Assembly: GCA_026168455.1 (NCBI GenBank)
Contig: JANSJX010000008.1
Coordinates: 310,001-374,000, forward strand
Origin: Theocolax elegans
Lineage: Eukaryota; Arthropoda; Insecta; Hymenoptera; Cerocephalidae
Reading direction: 5' to 3'
DNA: 64,000 nt
Shown: positions 13,069 through 27,107 of the stretch, piece by piece
How positions within the stretch are numbered: position 1 is the first letter of the stretch
Layout of the letters: every line of letters starts with the position of its first letter
Position numbers and translations under genes: made by a program
The notes under the pieces: generated by a model
Seen by the model: the letters and a program-made list of their open reading frames with translations, nothing else
What the model was told of the DNA's origin: nothing
Database searches by the model: none

Positions 13069-13463
13069 TACGTGTGTATGCGAGAAATAACGCACGTTGT
13101 TGTTGTCGTCGTCGTCGCCGGTCTCGCGTCCGAAGGTTAGAATTACGCGAGGTCGTTGCACCATCACGCGCCGATGGAAAAATCGAAAGACGCTCGTTCG
13201 AAGGAGCTCGTGAATGCTAATGGATTTTGTAGCGGGACGCATACCTCTATGTATGTATATATACGTGTGCATAACTTGGAAGATTCGTGAGCGTATTATC
13301 TTTAAATTTAGTATACCTGCGTGACTAATTCATGAGCTAAAAACGATCGCTTGTTAACCCATTGTTTATCGGTTAACCCGTTGGAATTTAACGAATTATA
13401 ACGCGTATTTTATATTCTTTTCTTATATTCTTTGGTTAATTATACGTGCTTATAAATGTCGTA

Positions 13464-13700
13464 CACTGATAAAAAAAAATATCTATTTTTGATCTGAGTG
13501 GAATTCTTAAATAATTCAAAAATTTGGTAGTTTCAATGTGATTCTTCTATAATCAGTCAGAATATCTTTTTGTAAAAAAAATGAATAAGTATAACTCAAA
13601 AAGGTTGATATACTAAAATGAATTATATTTCACTTGATTATAAAGTAATTACATAAAAAAGAAAAATTCGCGGTTAGATCGAAAATTGATTTTTTCCGTG
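13464..13700. mobile_element. Short MITE of the CACNGAGA-type family, diverged
   Basis: The left end CACTGATAAAAAAAAAT and the right end (complement reads CACGGAAAAAATCAAT) are imperfect inverted repeats. Both continue inward into a shared TTTTTGATCT-like block and a GAATT word. TA borders both ends. It is 237 bp and non-coding. Confidence 0.6.
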
Positions 13701-14583
13701 TACCGTGTATTTTAAAATTATACTTCTTCATTCGGGACATTTGAATTTTTTATTAATTTTTATTTATTTACGTAATTACATATACGTAATTACATGTACA
13801 TTACTCGTATAAACACAATAACTTTTGTATAGAGATAAAATAAATGAATAATGTGTACTACAACTAGAAACTAAAAAGTTAAAACTACATAAAATGATAT
13901 ATAATATATACAACGTGAAGATTAATATAATTTACATTACAATTTTTCACGATCAACAATAATCTCATTGATTCAACGGACATAACACGTATATTTTATT
14001 TTACATAAAAAAAATGAAACGTACGAGTACTCGAAAATTCCGTAATAATTCGAGGGAGAAAATAGAAATGTGCGGGAACGTATAAAAATATACGAGGAGA
14101 GAGAGAGAGAGAGAGAGACGCCGAAGTTGTATATATACAGTGGACGTATACGTTCAAGAGGGAGAGACCGAAGAAAGGTGTAATTACGCCTCTTTTCCTT
14201 CGTGTCTCTTCCTGAGGTAACGGCATAAAGTTACTAGTAAGCACAGCCACGTAAGTTGCATACTTGATGCGAATCGTTAGCCAGCTCGAAATAACTCGCT
14301 ACCGATCCATTATCAATTATTTTTTCATCTTCCTATAGAATATCTCTACCATATACCACTATAGCCTCGAAATATATCCGACTTGGATGCAAACCCCCTG
14401 ATTCGCAGTTTATTTTTCTGTTTTAACTTTACAAATAGTTTTCAATTGATAATTATTGTACAGGATAGGTGAGGAACGTGTAAGGATTATGTGAATGTAA
14501 ATATATAGATTTCAGCTTTAGTTATCATATTTATTTAAAATATTTAAAAACACCATGAAAATTATATTTTACATTCAAATATA
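13701..14583. other. Non-coding spacer
   Basis: AT-rich sequence with a palindromic TACGTAATTACAT-type patch near 13770-13800 and a (GA)n tract at 14097-14118. No gene is seen. Confidence 0.5.
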
Positions 14584-15657
14584 CACTGCCAGTCACTTAC
14601 TTTTACCCCCCCTGGAGCAAAATAGGATAAAGTTTAAAGTTTTGTATCTTTGAAAGAGATCATCGTACAAAAACCAGTCGGAGACCATTTGAAAGCTTAT
14701 TTTAATACCTTTCGATTGGCCTAAGTCACTTATAAAAAATACTATTTTTTGAAACTATTAAATGGCAATAAACTAGTTTCAAAAAAAAAATTTTTGGACA
14801 CCTTTTTGAATTCAATGTAGTTTTCAAAAGATTGACGAAACCAAAAAGTTATCCAGATAGATTTTTAGCTTTTTTCAACAGCTTTCGACTGGTTTTTTTT
14901 TCATTTTTGTAACTTTATTTTAAACAAAGTTACGGTAGTTTTTGCTCGAAAATAGCCTTTTTTTAAAAATCTAAATATATTAAAAACTTTTATAGATACA
15001 AAAAAATCATAAAGAGAAAAAATGTCACTTTTATATCGTAGAATACGAAAATGTTTTAAGTAAGAGCAAACAAAAAAATTTTTTATCAACTGTATTTTTT
15101 ATCTCTGCAGGTTGATTTTTTTCAAAGATGATTGTACTTAAAAAAAATACAGTTGATAAAAAATTTTTTGTTTGCTCTTACTTAAAACATTTTCGTATTC
15201 TACGATATAAAAGTGACATTTTTTCTCTTTATCATTTTTTTGTATTTATAAAAGTTTTTAATATATTTAGATTTTTAAAAAAAGGCTATTTTCGAGCAAA
15301 AACTACCGTAACTTTGTTTAAAATAAAGTTACAAAAATGAAAAAAAAACCAGTCGAAAGCTGTTGAAAAAAGCTAAAAATCTATCTGGATAACTTTTTGG
15401 TTTCGTCAATCTTTTGAAAACTACATTAAATTCAAAAAGGTGTCCAAAAATTTTTTTTTTGAAACTAGTTTATTGCCATTTAATAGTTTCAAAAAATAGT
15501 ATTTTTTATAAGTGACTTAGGCGAATCGAAAGGTATTAAAATAAGCTTTCAAATGGTCTCCGACTGGTTTTTGTACGATGATCTCTTTCAAAGATACAAA
15601 ACTTTAATCTTTATCCTATTTTGCTCCAGGGGGGGTAAAAGTAAGTGACTGGCAGTG
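14584..15657. mobile_element. 1074 bp palindromic Tc1/mariner-type element
   Basis: Two 517 bp arms (14584-15100 and 15141-15657) are inverted copies with few differences, around a 40 bp loop. The ends read CACTGCCAGTCACTTACTTT and are flanked by TA on both sides (14582-14583 and 15658-15659), the target duplication typical of Tc1/mariner elements. Apparent open frames at 14901-15089 (minus) and 15128-15340 (plus) encode nearly the same peptide because they are the two arms; the peptide is Lys/Phe-rich with no transposase motif. This is a non-autonomous foldback derivative. Confidence 0.85.
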
Positions 15658-16239
15658 TATATATTATTTGATTTAATACACGATGGTGCGAGGATGTTGC
15701 TTGTATTATACGTGTCTTTCTCTTATCGTGTAACGATCACATGATAATAAACTTGTGATTGTCGCGGTTACAAAATAATTACTTAAATCACTCAGTGCTA
15801 CTTGTATCGACTACCTTGAAATAACGTTAAATTTAACACGAACGATAAAAATTGTAATTAATGAAAAATGAACGAACAATTTTTTTCGTTTTTCATAATC
15901 CTATTTCGGTTGTACACGTAAAAAATAGTATTCACCCTCACCGCGTACAGCTCGAACTAAATAACCGAGAACAATGTTGATAAAACAACAACAAAAAAAG
16001 TGGTGAAACAAAGAACAAGACGAATCGTCTAGAGCTTCTGAGGAGTATATACATATATATATATATAACGCTTTCATCGTCGAGGAAAGCATTTTTCTTA
16101 GAAAATATCGTTTTCTCGCGGTTTACACCAAACGTTTTCGCATATATATACCCTTTTCCCTTATTTTTTTTTCTTTCTTCTTTCATTCGTATATACGCTA
16201 ACGCAAACATCGCTCGCTTTATCCTTTGGTCTACGTATG

Positions 16240-16289
<50 letters not shown>

Positions 16290-16790
16290 GAGAATTAATA
16301 GTTTTCCTGGAGTATCGACAACTTCGCCATTAATCAATTTCATAACTCCCTAAAATCGTCGGTGTGTACCTCGCCCTCGAAAATTAATCGACTCTGGTCG
16401 AGAGTCGCATTCGTAAAAGCGGTCCCTTCTCTCTTTCTCGGATGATAGTCTCGGGAATGGTTTTACGGGAATTCGGTAGTCATTGCGCGACGTGTCTCTC
16501 TCACTCTCTCGCTTTTCCAAGATTAACCGTCGTCTTTCCTTTTTTTCCGCGAGGGTCGACCGAACCGTTACCTTTTCCTTTTACGAGACGTTGTTAAAAA
16601 GCATCCAAGAAAAGAATTACCAGTCCACTCGCGTCTACGTCGCGTACGTACGACGTACTCCCCCTTCTCTCTCTCTCTCTCACTCCTTTTCCACGCGTAA
16701 TACAAACGGATATAGATGGAGTATTAAAACAGAGATACGGTAATTGCATTTATATGCAAAAGAGAAATATATGAGCTTTTGGTTTGTGTA
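15658..16790. other. Non-coding spacer with a long (AT)n tract
   Basis: No gene is recognised. It contains (AT)n at 16245-16285 and a CpG-richer block at about 16340-16720 with short CT tracts. Confidence 0.5.
16245..16285. repeat. (AT)n microsatellite
   Basis: About 41 bp of alternating A and T. Confidence 0.95.
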
Positions 16791-17057
16791 CACGGTGAAA
16801 AATGTTATAATAACAATTACTATGTTTTTTTGTAATAAGTGTTATATTATTGAGGAATTTGGGAACAGAGTGGACAAATCAGAAAAATCACTATGTTACG
16901 TAGTAACAATTTACTATAAAACAGATTTGAAGCAAAATTTAATAAATTTGTAATAAATTTTACTATACGTAACATAGTAATTTTTATGATTTGTCTATTC
17001 TATTATTCCTATATTCCTAACAACATAACAATGTTCATTATAACATTTTTCTCCGTG
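16791..17057. mobile_element. MITE, CACGGTGAAAAATG termini
   Basis: A 267 bp element whose left end CACGGTGAAAAATGTTATAA matches the complement of the right end (CACGGAGAAAAATGTTATAA), with TA outside both ends. The two halves mirror each other through AACAGAGTGGACAAATC on the left and its complement near 16985. It is close to the element at 58181-58440 over most of its length. Non-coding. Confidence 0.85.
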
Positions 17058-17517
17058 TATCCTATACGTGTTGTAAGACTGAATGATTAAACCGTTAAGA
17101 ATGCACGCGAACGACTTGGTTTTCTTTCGTATATATTTTTTTTTCCTTAAACGCATTTTTTTTTGTTCCTTTGATCTTACCTGGCCAATGGAATGCTGTT
17201 CATCCTCGTGTCGTTCGAATACACGATTGCTCAAATACTGGAATGTTAAGTATATATCTTTTTCAGTTCGTGGAAACGTATCCACTCTCTTTTTTTTATC
17301 GACGAAAATAATGTCATAAGCAATTTTGCGTGAATCATCATTTACACTATTTTGTGTAGGCAAAAAAAGGATTGATCAACCCAATGTTAAGAGGCTATGA
17401 AAAAATTACAGGTGGAATTACACGTGATTTTTTGATGGACTTTTGGAAATATACATTATTCCTTACGATAGTCTTTTATAACATTTGAAACAAACAATTT
17501 TCGATTGGTAAATTATT

Positions 17518-17706
17518 GGCATAAAGAGGCACGAATTTTCAACGCAAAAATTAGAATTAAATTACAAATTTAAAAATTTGAAAAAATTTGAGTATATTGT
17601 TTAAAACATGCCTAAGGGTATGGCGTTCATGATTTTATCAAAAAATTATTCTTTTGTTTATAATAAAATATTAAAAATTACCATTTTCTGCGTCCGACAT
17701 CCTTTT
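17518..17706 (+). repeat. Dispersed repeat, copy D (second monomer)
   Basis: It matches the second monomer of copy A (481-630): GGCATAA, TTTCAACGCAAA, ACAAATTTAAAAATTTG, ATGCCTAAGGGTATGGCGTT and a final GACATCCTTTTAAAG. The first monomer is absent or too diverged to see. Confidence 0.55.
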
Positions 17707-19549
17707 AAAGAATAAAGTATACTTCCAATAGTCCGAAGGAACTATACGTGTAATTACAATCTCAACTTTTTCGACAGGGAAATTAAGATGTCGACTATTT
17801 CGAGACGAACAGCGGTATAAGGAGCTACCATTCGTGGAAATAATGTAGAAAAAATCGCTATATATTCTATATTCTTGTACCAAAAAATACACGTGCAATC
17901 TATTTATATATATATACATCTAGAACAACTAAAAACAAAAATATATGAATAACCGACGAAAATCTCGTGTACACCGGAATCGATCGAAGTTTATAAACCT
18001 GTCGGTTAAAAAGGCAAAAAAAAAATTCGCGTTAAAATATTTATGCCGTTATTTACATTTTAAACCTACCGTTGCGCGGCTGGCGCGTTTTTGGAGAACG
18101 ATCGAAATTTCGTTAGGAGGGTGGGGTCAGAGGAAGGTCCGAGGCGAAAAATATAAATCTTCGTATATTTCCCGGTCGCGGGTTTCTCGTGTAAAGAGTT
18201 TTAACATAGCTCGCGTAAAACAATAATAAACAATCCATTACGGCCGGACTCGTAAAAGTCCGGCTTTGAAATGTACCCCGAGACCGCGATTTTTATTGTC
18301 ATCGTTACCCGTTTCGTTATGAGGGGTTTCAAATATTCTTCGTTTATATTTTTTTTTTCCCCGTAATGCAGTTGGAAAGTTCGCAAGGTAACCATTACAC
18401 GGCGAAGGGGGTATATTAGTCGAGATTTTAACGAGATTTGGGATTGAAAAATATTTATACAGGTGACATAGAACGACAGTGAAAAAAATAATTTCTTAGG
18501 TCAAACGGATTTATTTAAGGATATATTAAATGATTTTTTTGTATAACCAAACTGTATCGTCCCGTAGGAAGGTTGAATTAAATATACAGGAACAAGCATA
18601 TTCTTCGAAAATCTAAAAGATTCGTTTAATATTAATCAGATTTCCTCTTGGATCATATATTTAACAAGCAATTCGTTTGAAGTAACGCATTTTCTTTTGT
18701 CGGTGAACAAGATGCTTTTAAAAATGACAGTTTAGCGTAAACACTGAATATTCGAATTCGGGAAAGATGTAGTTCTCGGTGTTAATATTAATAACCGTTA
18801 AATAAGCGGATAAAAAGAAAAAGAAGAGCGGAAGTATAAGTATAAAGGGTCACGGTAGATGGGTGTAGCTAAGAGCCGGGAACAACACTTTGGTTAATTC
18901 ATTGATAATTAAACATCGTTACGGGATGGCGATAAGTAATCATCATTACCGGACTGGTGGGGGCCAATAATAATCTAACTCACCGGGGAAAAACAATTAA
19001 TCAACTTATTTCTTCATTAAAAGCGCCGAAGCGCGAGATTACGGGAGCGAGAGGACGGGTGGTGTGCGAGCCGGCAGAGTAAGCGAGAGGAACGTCGAAG
19101 CCGAGGCGATGGGTTAGTATTCAAAGGGTGAGCTGCTCCCCGTGTGCGCGAGGAGGCACTTGGACAGGCGCAAGAGTTTGCTCCAAGTTTTGATTGCTTT
19201 CGCAATGAGCTTCGTTAAATGTTAAATAGGATGATGTGTCATTGTCTGGCGCGGCTCTACTATTCCACGGCTCCTATACCGAACTCCGCGATTTATCGAT
19301 CGCAACCGGTGGCAATTACGCAAAGTAGATTCTCCATTACACCCCGAGCTCTTCTTACCTCGTTCAACGCTATCATATCCGATTATATATTGCGTTACTT
19401 TTTACACGATTGACTCTTCATTTTGTTCAAAGGGTTTTCCTCTCGGGATTTCAGTAGGTTACGTGGTTTTTCGTCTAACACCTTGGTTATTACATTTTGA
19501 AAAATCTGACGATCACTATGCATTATATATTTATTCGCCGAACCAACAA
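17707..19549. other. Non-coding stretch
   Basis: No gene, RNA or transposon recognised. There is a CpG-richer block at about 19020-19340. Open frames are short and unlike proteins. Confidence 0.5.
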
Positions 19550-19718
19550 GCTTACCGACATTTACGGATTCAAACTTCAATAAGAGAATTTATAAATTTT
19601 AAAAATTATATGAGTTGTCCCCGCTAGCATTTATCAAAACCTAGGGGGGATAACTCATACATTATCAAAAAAGTGATTATTGGTTTTGTAAAGTTTGAAT
19701 CTGTATACTTCGGTAAGC
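19550..19718. repeat. Nested inverted repeat of about 170 bp
   Basis: The outer arms share GCTTACCGA, then TAC, then GATTCAAACTT (19550-19578 against the complement of 19691-19718). Inside sits a second hairpin: TATGAGTTGTCCCC (19609-19622) against GGGGATAACTCATA (19646-19659) with one mismatch. It could be a small foldback element or a structured RNA; no relatives were noticed in this window. Confidence 0.5.
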
Positions 19719-22700
19719 ATGTCGGTACGGCGTCCTCTTAATATCAGAAAAAGTTGGAAAATTCAAAAAAATATTTTTACTATTAAAATTACGAAGTGTC
19801 TATTCGAACTGAATCAGGGGCATTGGTATACTCTGATAGTAAAATTGAGAAATGTACCGTCTGCCCTTCCCCGCCAATCACTCTATAGTCGGTCTCTTAT
19901 GTATAGCTTAGAGGTTGTTGCTTCACTTTGGGATTTACAATTTACATGGACACGTTTTTCATGCGACACCTAGTGGTAGTTTCTCGTACTAAAAAAAATA
20001 CGTGGATTTAGTGCGATTAGACACTTTGTTAAAATTAAGAAAATGTTTGTAAAAAAAATCTCATCAGTCAGAAAAAAAGCTCTTGGAGAGTACTTTAAAA
20101 TGTTATATCGTTTTCATTTCTGTTCGATCAAAATTCACATAGATATACACGCGTTTAAAAAATTTATTTAATAAGACTCATTAGAGCAACTATCGATTAT
20201 TATTTTTTATCCAGATTTATAATTAATTAATTATTTATTTTTATTAAATATTATTATTAAATAATTGTTAAATAATATTTTTCGTACACCTTTCGGGATA
20301 GATCCTGGTACATCAACTTAAGTTTAACGAGTTTTCGAACTTTCGTCGGTCGACCTTATAGGTCGATATACAACGAATGAGACACGATGCTACTTTAAAA
20401 CAATGGCTCGCGAAACACGACGCGAAATTATTGCGAGCGAATCGTTCGCGACAAGAGTCATCTCCGGTTTACGCGTCGGAGACAATTTTGCCAAAGAGGA
20501 AGGGGTTAGGTTTCCCCAGGGTTACGAGAATTTCTGATTAGGCCTCGACTCAGTTTCGTTTGAATTTGCCAACCAGTTGCTCGCTAGAACTTTCGGCTAC
20601 CACTCTTATTTTCACCCTTCTCTTTCCCGGTAGTTCGGTATCGTTCGCGAGTCATTTGTATGCGCGAACGAACGATCGGAAGTAAGAGGCAGCTGGTGGC
20701 TTCGAAACTCGAGGTTAACCGGTAAACCAGGGGAGGGTACCAAGAGGTCAAAATGTTTCGAATTGTCGCGCGTGTCGAGCTTGCCCTCTATATCTCTCGA
20801 GTCGTACGCGAACTTTCGTAATGAAAGACCTCTCTCCCTCTCTCGAATAGGTCCATTTTCAGGGCGAACCCGACGTTTGGGCAAGTAAGCTTTTTACATC
20901 AGCTTCGTAACATCGGTCTCTCCCGCATTGTAATATTCGTCACGCGTATTGTACTTTAGTACCAAAAAAGAATAAAAGAAATAAAGAAAGAAATTCAACG
21001 TAAGTTGGTGCATATTTTAATTTAATTGTATAAATCCAATCATTATTGGAACCGATCGTGATTGCTTTGAAAATGGAAAAAAAAACCGTCGAGGTTCCAG
21101 GTAAATTAAGTCGTAACAATTTATAAGAGGACGATCAATAACATATACTAAAAACAATACGCGTGACTAATGATAATTTATCACTCTCGTTAATTTCACT
21201 ACCGCGACCTGCTATAACTCGACAAGTGCAGGAAGTTTCAACGAGAAATTAATCACGATTAAAAATACATATATATAATTTTCATATTTTAATAATCCCT
21301 TTCTCTCTTTTTATAACAATTATTTTGACATTTAACATACTATAATATAGAAAAAGTAAGTGAACGCTATTTATTCCGTGATTACGCGTGAATCGATCGG
21401 GAGGACGTGATGTAAAGGGTTTCTCACGCGACACAAAACCGAGAGTGCCCGAAGAAACTTGGCGGTACACGTCTAGTAAGGTGGATAGTCGTGCGATAAA
21501 TTAGCGGCTATCCTTGGTTGCCCATTGATAAGGAGAATCTCAAGGAAACGAGGAACCTCGTGCCGCGTTAGTTTGCGCCCAAGTTCCGTCATAGAAACTT
21601 AACGCCAAGGAAGAGGGGCAGATCCTTGTACCCATCTTACAAGTATATATACCTACACCGACTATTCTTGCGTCTTTGTGTCTTACCCACTGTAGTTTCC
21701 TACTTTCTTCGTATACATTCATTCATTATTTTTACAAACATCTCGCGTGATTTACTTCATTTTAGATTAATTGTACGTAATAACATTATATTTATTACGA
21801 GATTTTTCGTTATTCATTTTTTTTGTACAAACGGGAGTACGTCAGAATTATGAAGATGATAATAAGAACAATGATACGCGCTACAGGTAAAGCGAAATAA
21901 TAGAGAAAAAATAATAATTATCATAATGTCAACAGTTAACGCAATATTGTTATATTTTAATTAATATCGTAACAGTTTGGAATATTAAAATAACTTTTGA
22001 ATCGATAATGAAATAAATTTAAGTTTGATGTGTATCGCAATTTAAATATTTACAAGTTGTATGCGCAATTAAGATTTTCTGGTAATTTTAAGCTCGATAT
22101 TACTCGTACAATACATTTAACATATTAAATCAAATCTCGAAAACATTTGAAGTTTGAGTATAAAAATTTTAAAATCGTTTCAAGTCGAAAAGATCGGTTT
22201 GGCTTATAATAAAGTTTTGACAACCACTTCTGTAATTACTTATAAATTTAAATCAAAGTGTGTGCGTACGTATTACACCGCGTTAATAATACAGTGGAAA
22301 ATATAAAATTTTTACTGCACTTTCGTCCCATCGATATATATATATATATATATATGTATATACCGACGCCGAGAGGTTTTGTCGATTCGCATCCCGAAGC
22401 ATTATTAGGATCGTAGTGGTCAAAGAAGAAAAAAAGGAGTAGGGGGTCGAGGAGAAGATAGTAGGTGTGCCATTAAAACGCAAGCGTCCGAACGGTCTCT
22501 CGCCGAAATACGCAAAAGCAGTTAACTTAACGGCTCGCTAAAGTTAATCGGCACTTTGCAGTGTCGAGTTGTTCGGTCCTCGCACAACTTTATCGATATA
22601 TTTTTTTTTCTCTTGGTTGTACCGACCAAAAAAAAGGAAAGAGAGAGAAAAATAGTGACGACGAAAGAGTTACGAGGACGTTTACCGCGACGCAGTTTCG

Positions 22701-24704
22701 TGGTCGATCGAAAGTCCGTGGTTATATCCGTTGAATCGTCGTCTCGTCGAGGACGACACAACGCGCTTTACGTACTATTGCGCAACTCTCGCGGGTATAT
22801 CTCTCCTTTTGGCCATTACGTATCTCTCTTCTCTCTTCTCTATAGCTGTATAAATCTATATAAATGTAATTTTTTTTTTAACTTCCCCCATTTTCCGTTG
22901 GTTTAGTACTTTTATCGGCTCGTCGGTATACGCTTATGCGACCATTTTTTTTTTCACGATATAACTTGGATTCTTCCCACCTACCGTGAAACTCTCGACT
23001 TTTATTATAATAGTGACACTCATTCAATTTTCTCTAAAATATCTTACAGCAGATTTTATTCTGAATCCGTGCAACGTACGTTTTAAAATATATGTCTAAA
23101 TGCATTGTTTAATATTCTAATAGATATTTATGTGTGTGTGTATATGTATATGAAAAACAAATCATTTTCGCTCATAGAGAAAAAGTCAATGAAAATTTGT
23201 AAGAATTTCGGCATAGGGATTTGCGTATAGCTTTCGAAATTTCGATCTATACAATCTTGATGTATATGTAAAGTGTATTCTATTCTATATAATTCGATTA
23301 ATTCAAGCGATCCAAAAGAGCCTTTATATTACGCGAATTTACCAACTATTCGAAATTGCTAATCAAATTGTTCTCCTAGATCGAATGCGATATCAAACGA
23401 TTCGTATTGTAATTCAAATAGATATATAAATAGTAAAATGGATTTGATGAATGTTTCCCAATTATACAAACGATACTCAAAGAAATCATTATTGAATTAA
23501 AAGTCCCTACGATTGTCGTTGATTTATACAAAATTATACAAAAAAGAAAAAAGAAACGAGTAGTTTGTATCGATTTTAAGAGGTTCACGGCCAAATCGAA
23601 CAAAGGGTAAAAGTAAACCGAATTGGCGCGAGATAAAAAAAAAGGATAGGGATGATATACCCGACAGCGAGGAAAGGGATAAAGAGTCGAAAAAAAAGAG
23701 AGATAGAATAGCGTTTCGGGTAAAAGGTATATACGATTGGGTTTTGTAATTTAATTTGTTGGTTCGCTGTACGAAACATATGGCCTTAACTCAATTAGCG
23801 TCTATTATCGCGGAAACGATATTATTCTCCGTAATTTACGAGGGCAAAGCGTTTAGAAATTAAATTGAATGCGATCGACCGAGTATTCGGATGCGCGAGT
23901 GTAAAATGATTCTGCCGAATTGCGTTATTACTGATTTCCTGTTTGGGGAGGTATTCCCGCAATGATGAAACGGGGGATCTACGCTCAACTGGCTAACGAA
24001 ATACAATTATGTCCGTAATCATTGACGCGTTTCGGCATTACAAAATCATTCGGAAAACCTGCGCATCAACATCCCGTTCTCCCTCAATTTAGACTCGACG
24101 TTCACGGTTATACGCTAAAAGCTCGATCCTATTATATTTTTCGATTCCGAGTGCGTTTACGACTAAAATCTGTAAATCATCATTATCCCCACTGATGCCC
24201 GGTACATTCGTAAATGGACTAATTTTACCAATAATCTTCCCAAATTTAATATATTTATATAATATATATATATATGTACGTCAACGCTTTTAATGGAATA
24301 TTTAATAAATTTCTACTTTATCTAATTATATTATATATATACACATATGAAAATTCGTCTGTCCATTAAGTACAATATTTACTCCTAACTGTTTCAATTT
24401 AAATACTCTAAATTTTATTATCTTTTTTGTTTCAGGTACGTTTCACGCGGTTCTCGCAATTACAATCATCGCAGTCCACGATTTTTCGTAAGAAACATTA
24501 ATTCACATTTACGCGCGATTTATATACCGAAACCTAACCAGTGAAATTCAAAATCCATTTTTACGGAGAACGGTGCATCAACTTGGCTGAAGTTTATTGT
24601 GATTTGTTGCCACTTTCTAGTTTATCGTAGATTAAAAAAGATTATAAAACTATATCAAATATATCACGAACCACCGACATAGAGATTAAAGCTCGTTTGA
24701 AAGT

Positions 24705-24735
<31 letters not shown>

Positions 24736-25821
24736 CGTTCTCGAAAAATTAGATGCGTTTTTAATTATTGATATTACATTTGAAATATAAATAAATAATA
24801 TAATAAACTCGAGTATTCGTTTAATACGAGGAAATGAAAAACGGAAAAAAAAATCCCATCCTGACATCAGTAGATCCGTAAAATCTCTATACTGGGAAAA
24901 GGAAACAACGATTCGTCCGACACTTCCCTCCGAAATGCGGGTATGAGAGTTAAAAAAATCTGTTGTCCGAATAAATCAAACCAGAGACAGACAAGCGCGC
25001 GCGCGGTCGCGTAAAATCACCAGTGACGGCGTCTCGGGCAACCAGATTAATGGATCGATCGTTTCGAGCTTGAACTACAACGTTATAACTCGACGAATAT
25101 ATATATATATATATATGCATACACATACACACGCGTGTCTATATCTCAACTTGGAATGGGCTTGAAGCTACCTGTCGTATTTTAGTTTAGGTTTCCAACA
25201 GATTTCAAAATCGATCCAACGGCACTATGGCAATGCCCAGTGACATTCGATCCTCGAGGATCGTGAAATTCGATTTAAAAACTCTAGGGATTTGTTTCGA
25301 CGATTATCCACTCGGTCAATTATATACTTTTTGATGAGCGTAATACATATCGATGTAGATTTGAAACGAGAGTGTGTGAAATTGTACAAACGATTTTCAT
25401 AAAATATATGTGTAATATTTATTTAACAATCTCTCCAAACTAAAACTTAAATTTAAATTAAAGAAGGCTATATTTATTCTGGGTATTCTGGTTAGTGGAA
25501 TTTCCCAAAATATGACCTTCTCAAAACTTACAGGCGTTTCGTCTTCGATGTCGATCATGTACATTTTTGCGACTATATATAAAATATAATGACAACTTTC
25601 TGTAACGTGTTTGGAGGGGTGGTAATCTCCCTCTACCGGTGGGAAAAATCACCAACCAGACCGGTTAGTACTACTAAACGTACATAGACCAAATCGTGGA
25701 TTCTTTTCAAGAAAAATGAATTTATAACTGTCGGTGATTAAAAAAGACTTTTGTTATTATATTATCATATTTTGTTATCTTGCTGGCGTTGCAGTACATC
25801 TTGCGTTTGGGGGGATGTAGG
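19719..25821. other. Long non-coding stretch
   Basis: No coding gene, tRNA or transposon is recognised. The stretch alternates AT-rich parts (20000-20290, 21900-22260, 23000-23420) with CpG-richer parts (20290-20900, 22480-22800). An (AT)n tract lies at 24709-24735. A T-rich acceptor-like TTTTTTGTTTCAG at 24424-24436 has no clear exon after it. Confidence 0.5.
24709..24735. repeat. (AT)n microsatellite
   Basis: About 27 bp of alternating A and T. Confidence 0.9.
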
Positions 25822-26131
25822 ACCCAAATTACAGGGATCTACACCTTTTAACCCACAAATTCTATCGAAGATAGTGAATTAAAAATGTGAAAAAATTCAT
25901 ACGGGTTGCTTGAAACATAAGCACATGACATTATGATTTTTAAAGAAAAAATAATTTTTATTAATAATAATTGAATAAACATTTTATGGTCGGTAATTAT
26001 TATTCAAAACTGGCGTAATTCAATTCAATTTAAAAATCTGGAAATATATGGGTATATATATTATGAAACATTTAATTATAAAAAAAAATATAACAAACGA
26101 TTATTTTCTGACTTTGACATCCTGTTAAGGT
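25822..26131 (+). repeat. Dispersed repeat, copy B
   Basis: It begins GTAGGACCCAAATTACAGGG and follows copy A closely through CATACGGGTTGCTTGAA, CATAAGCACATGAC, AATAATAATTGAATAAAC and GGTCGGTAATTATTATTC, then decays. It ends with GACATCCTGTTAAGG, like copies C and D. No terminal repeats or coding frame. Confidence 0.65.
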
Positions 26132-26486
26132 AAGATCTCCAGATTCTACTGAGGATGATGTACATAATATACATATATCTGTCACCGAAAGTCAATTAAT
26201 CTTTTTTGATAATTAAGTTTTTGAGAAAATTGGAAAACAATTCGTGTTAAATTTATATATCAATGACAATTAATTAAAAGAGAAGACAAACGGAACAATG
26301 TAAATAATAAAAGCGCCGGTAATAAAAAGTATTAATTCGGTGGCACGAAGAAAGGGAATAATAATTTTGTCGAGGAACGCACGGTGTCTAGTAAGAAGTT
26401 AGAGTTGCCGTTGTTTTGTCGTCGGTATAATCTCGAAACAAAGGTTTTGCGTTGCGTTTCATTCGTGCGAGAAACTTACTTGCCTC

Positions 26487-26487
26487 C

Positions 26488-26509
<22 letters not shown>
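26487..26509. repeat. (CT)n microsatellite
   Basis: CT dinucleotides of about 23 bp, continuing as a looser pyrimidine tract to 26529. Confidence 0.9.
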
Positions 26510-26519
<10 letters not shown>

Positions 26520-27107
26520 CTCTTTCTCTCGTAGGAGATTATTAGTTTAGCTCGAATTAAATCCGCAGCTGTCAGGGCGAATGCGCGCGCGCGTGGTAGA
26601 GGAAACTTTTCCAATCATTTGCAAGTTTTCGCGCGATGCAAGTTTATTATTAAACACCGGACTAGCAAGCTCGTTGATGAGTCTCTCACCCAAACCAACG
26701 GGAAAGTAACGAGGATGACGCGTTTACGTAACGTCCCCTTGTGCATATATACATATACGTACACCGTGCACTCCGAATTTACGAGTGGAATGCGCGGACC
26801 GGTTGGAAACTCTGTTTCAGTGGGGGGATGTTATGGACCAGCAACGTCAACTGTCTCTATATCTATCTACCTTTTCGTATCTACGAGAAACATGCAGCTT
26901 GTAACTATTTTCTGGCAGAGTTCGGGAGAATCGACGTCGATATGATACATATTAATCGCAATGAGCGCTCACGAGGTGTAACGTTGATAATTAAATTACG
27001 CTAGGTGTTTTTAAACGAAATATTATTATTTTTTTTTTTCATTGAAATTTCAAAACGTTTTTTTTAAGATTTGTTTCTGTTACTGTTCTGAATATGTCGG
27101 GTATATG

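Noticed and set aside
14901..15340. Two nearly identical small proteins on opposite strands
   Set aside because: They are the two arms of the 14584-15657 palindrome read in mirror image; no protein family is recognisable.
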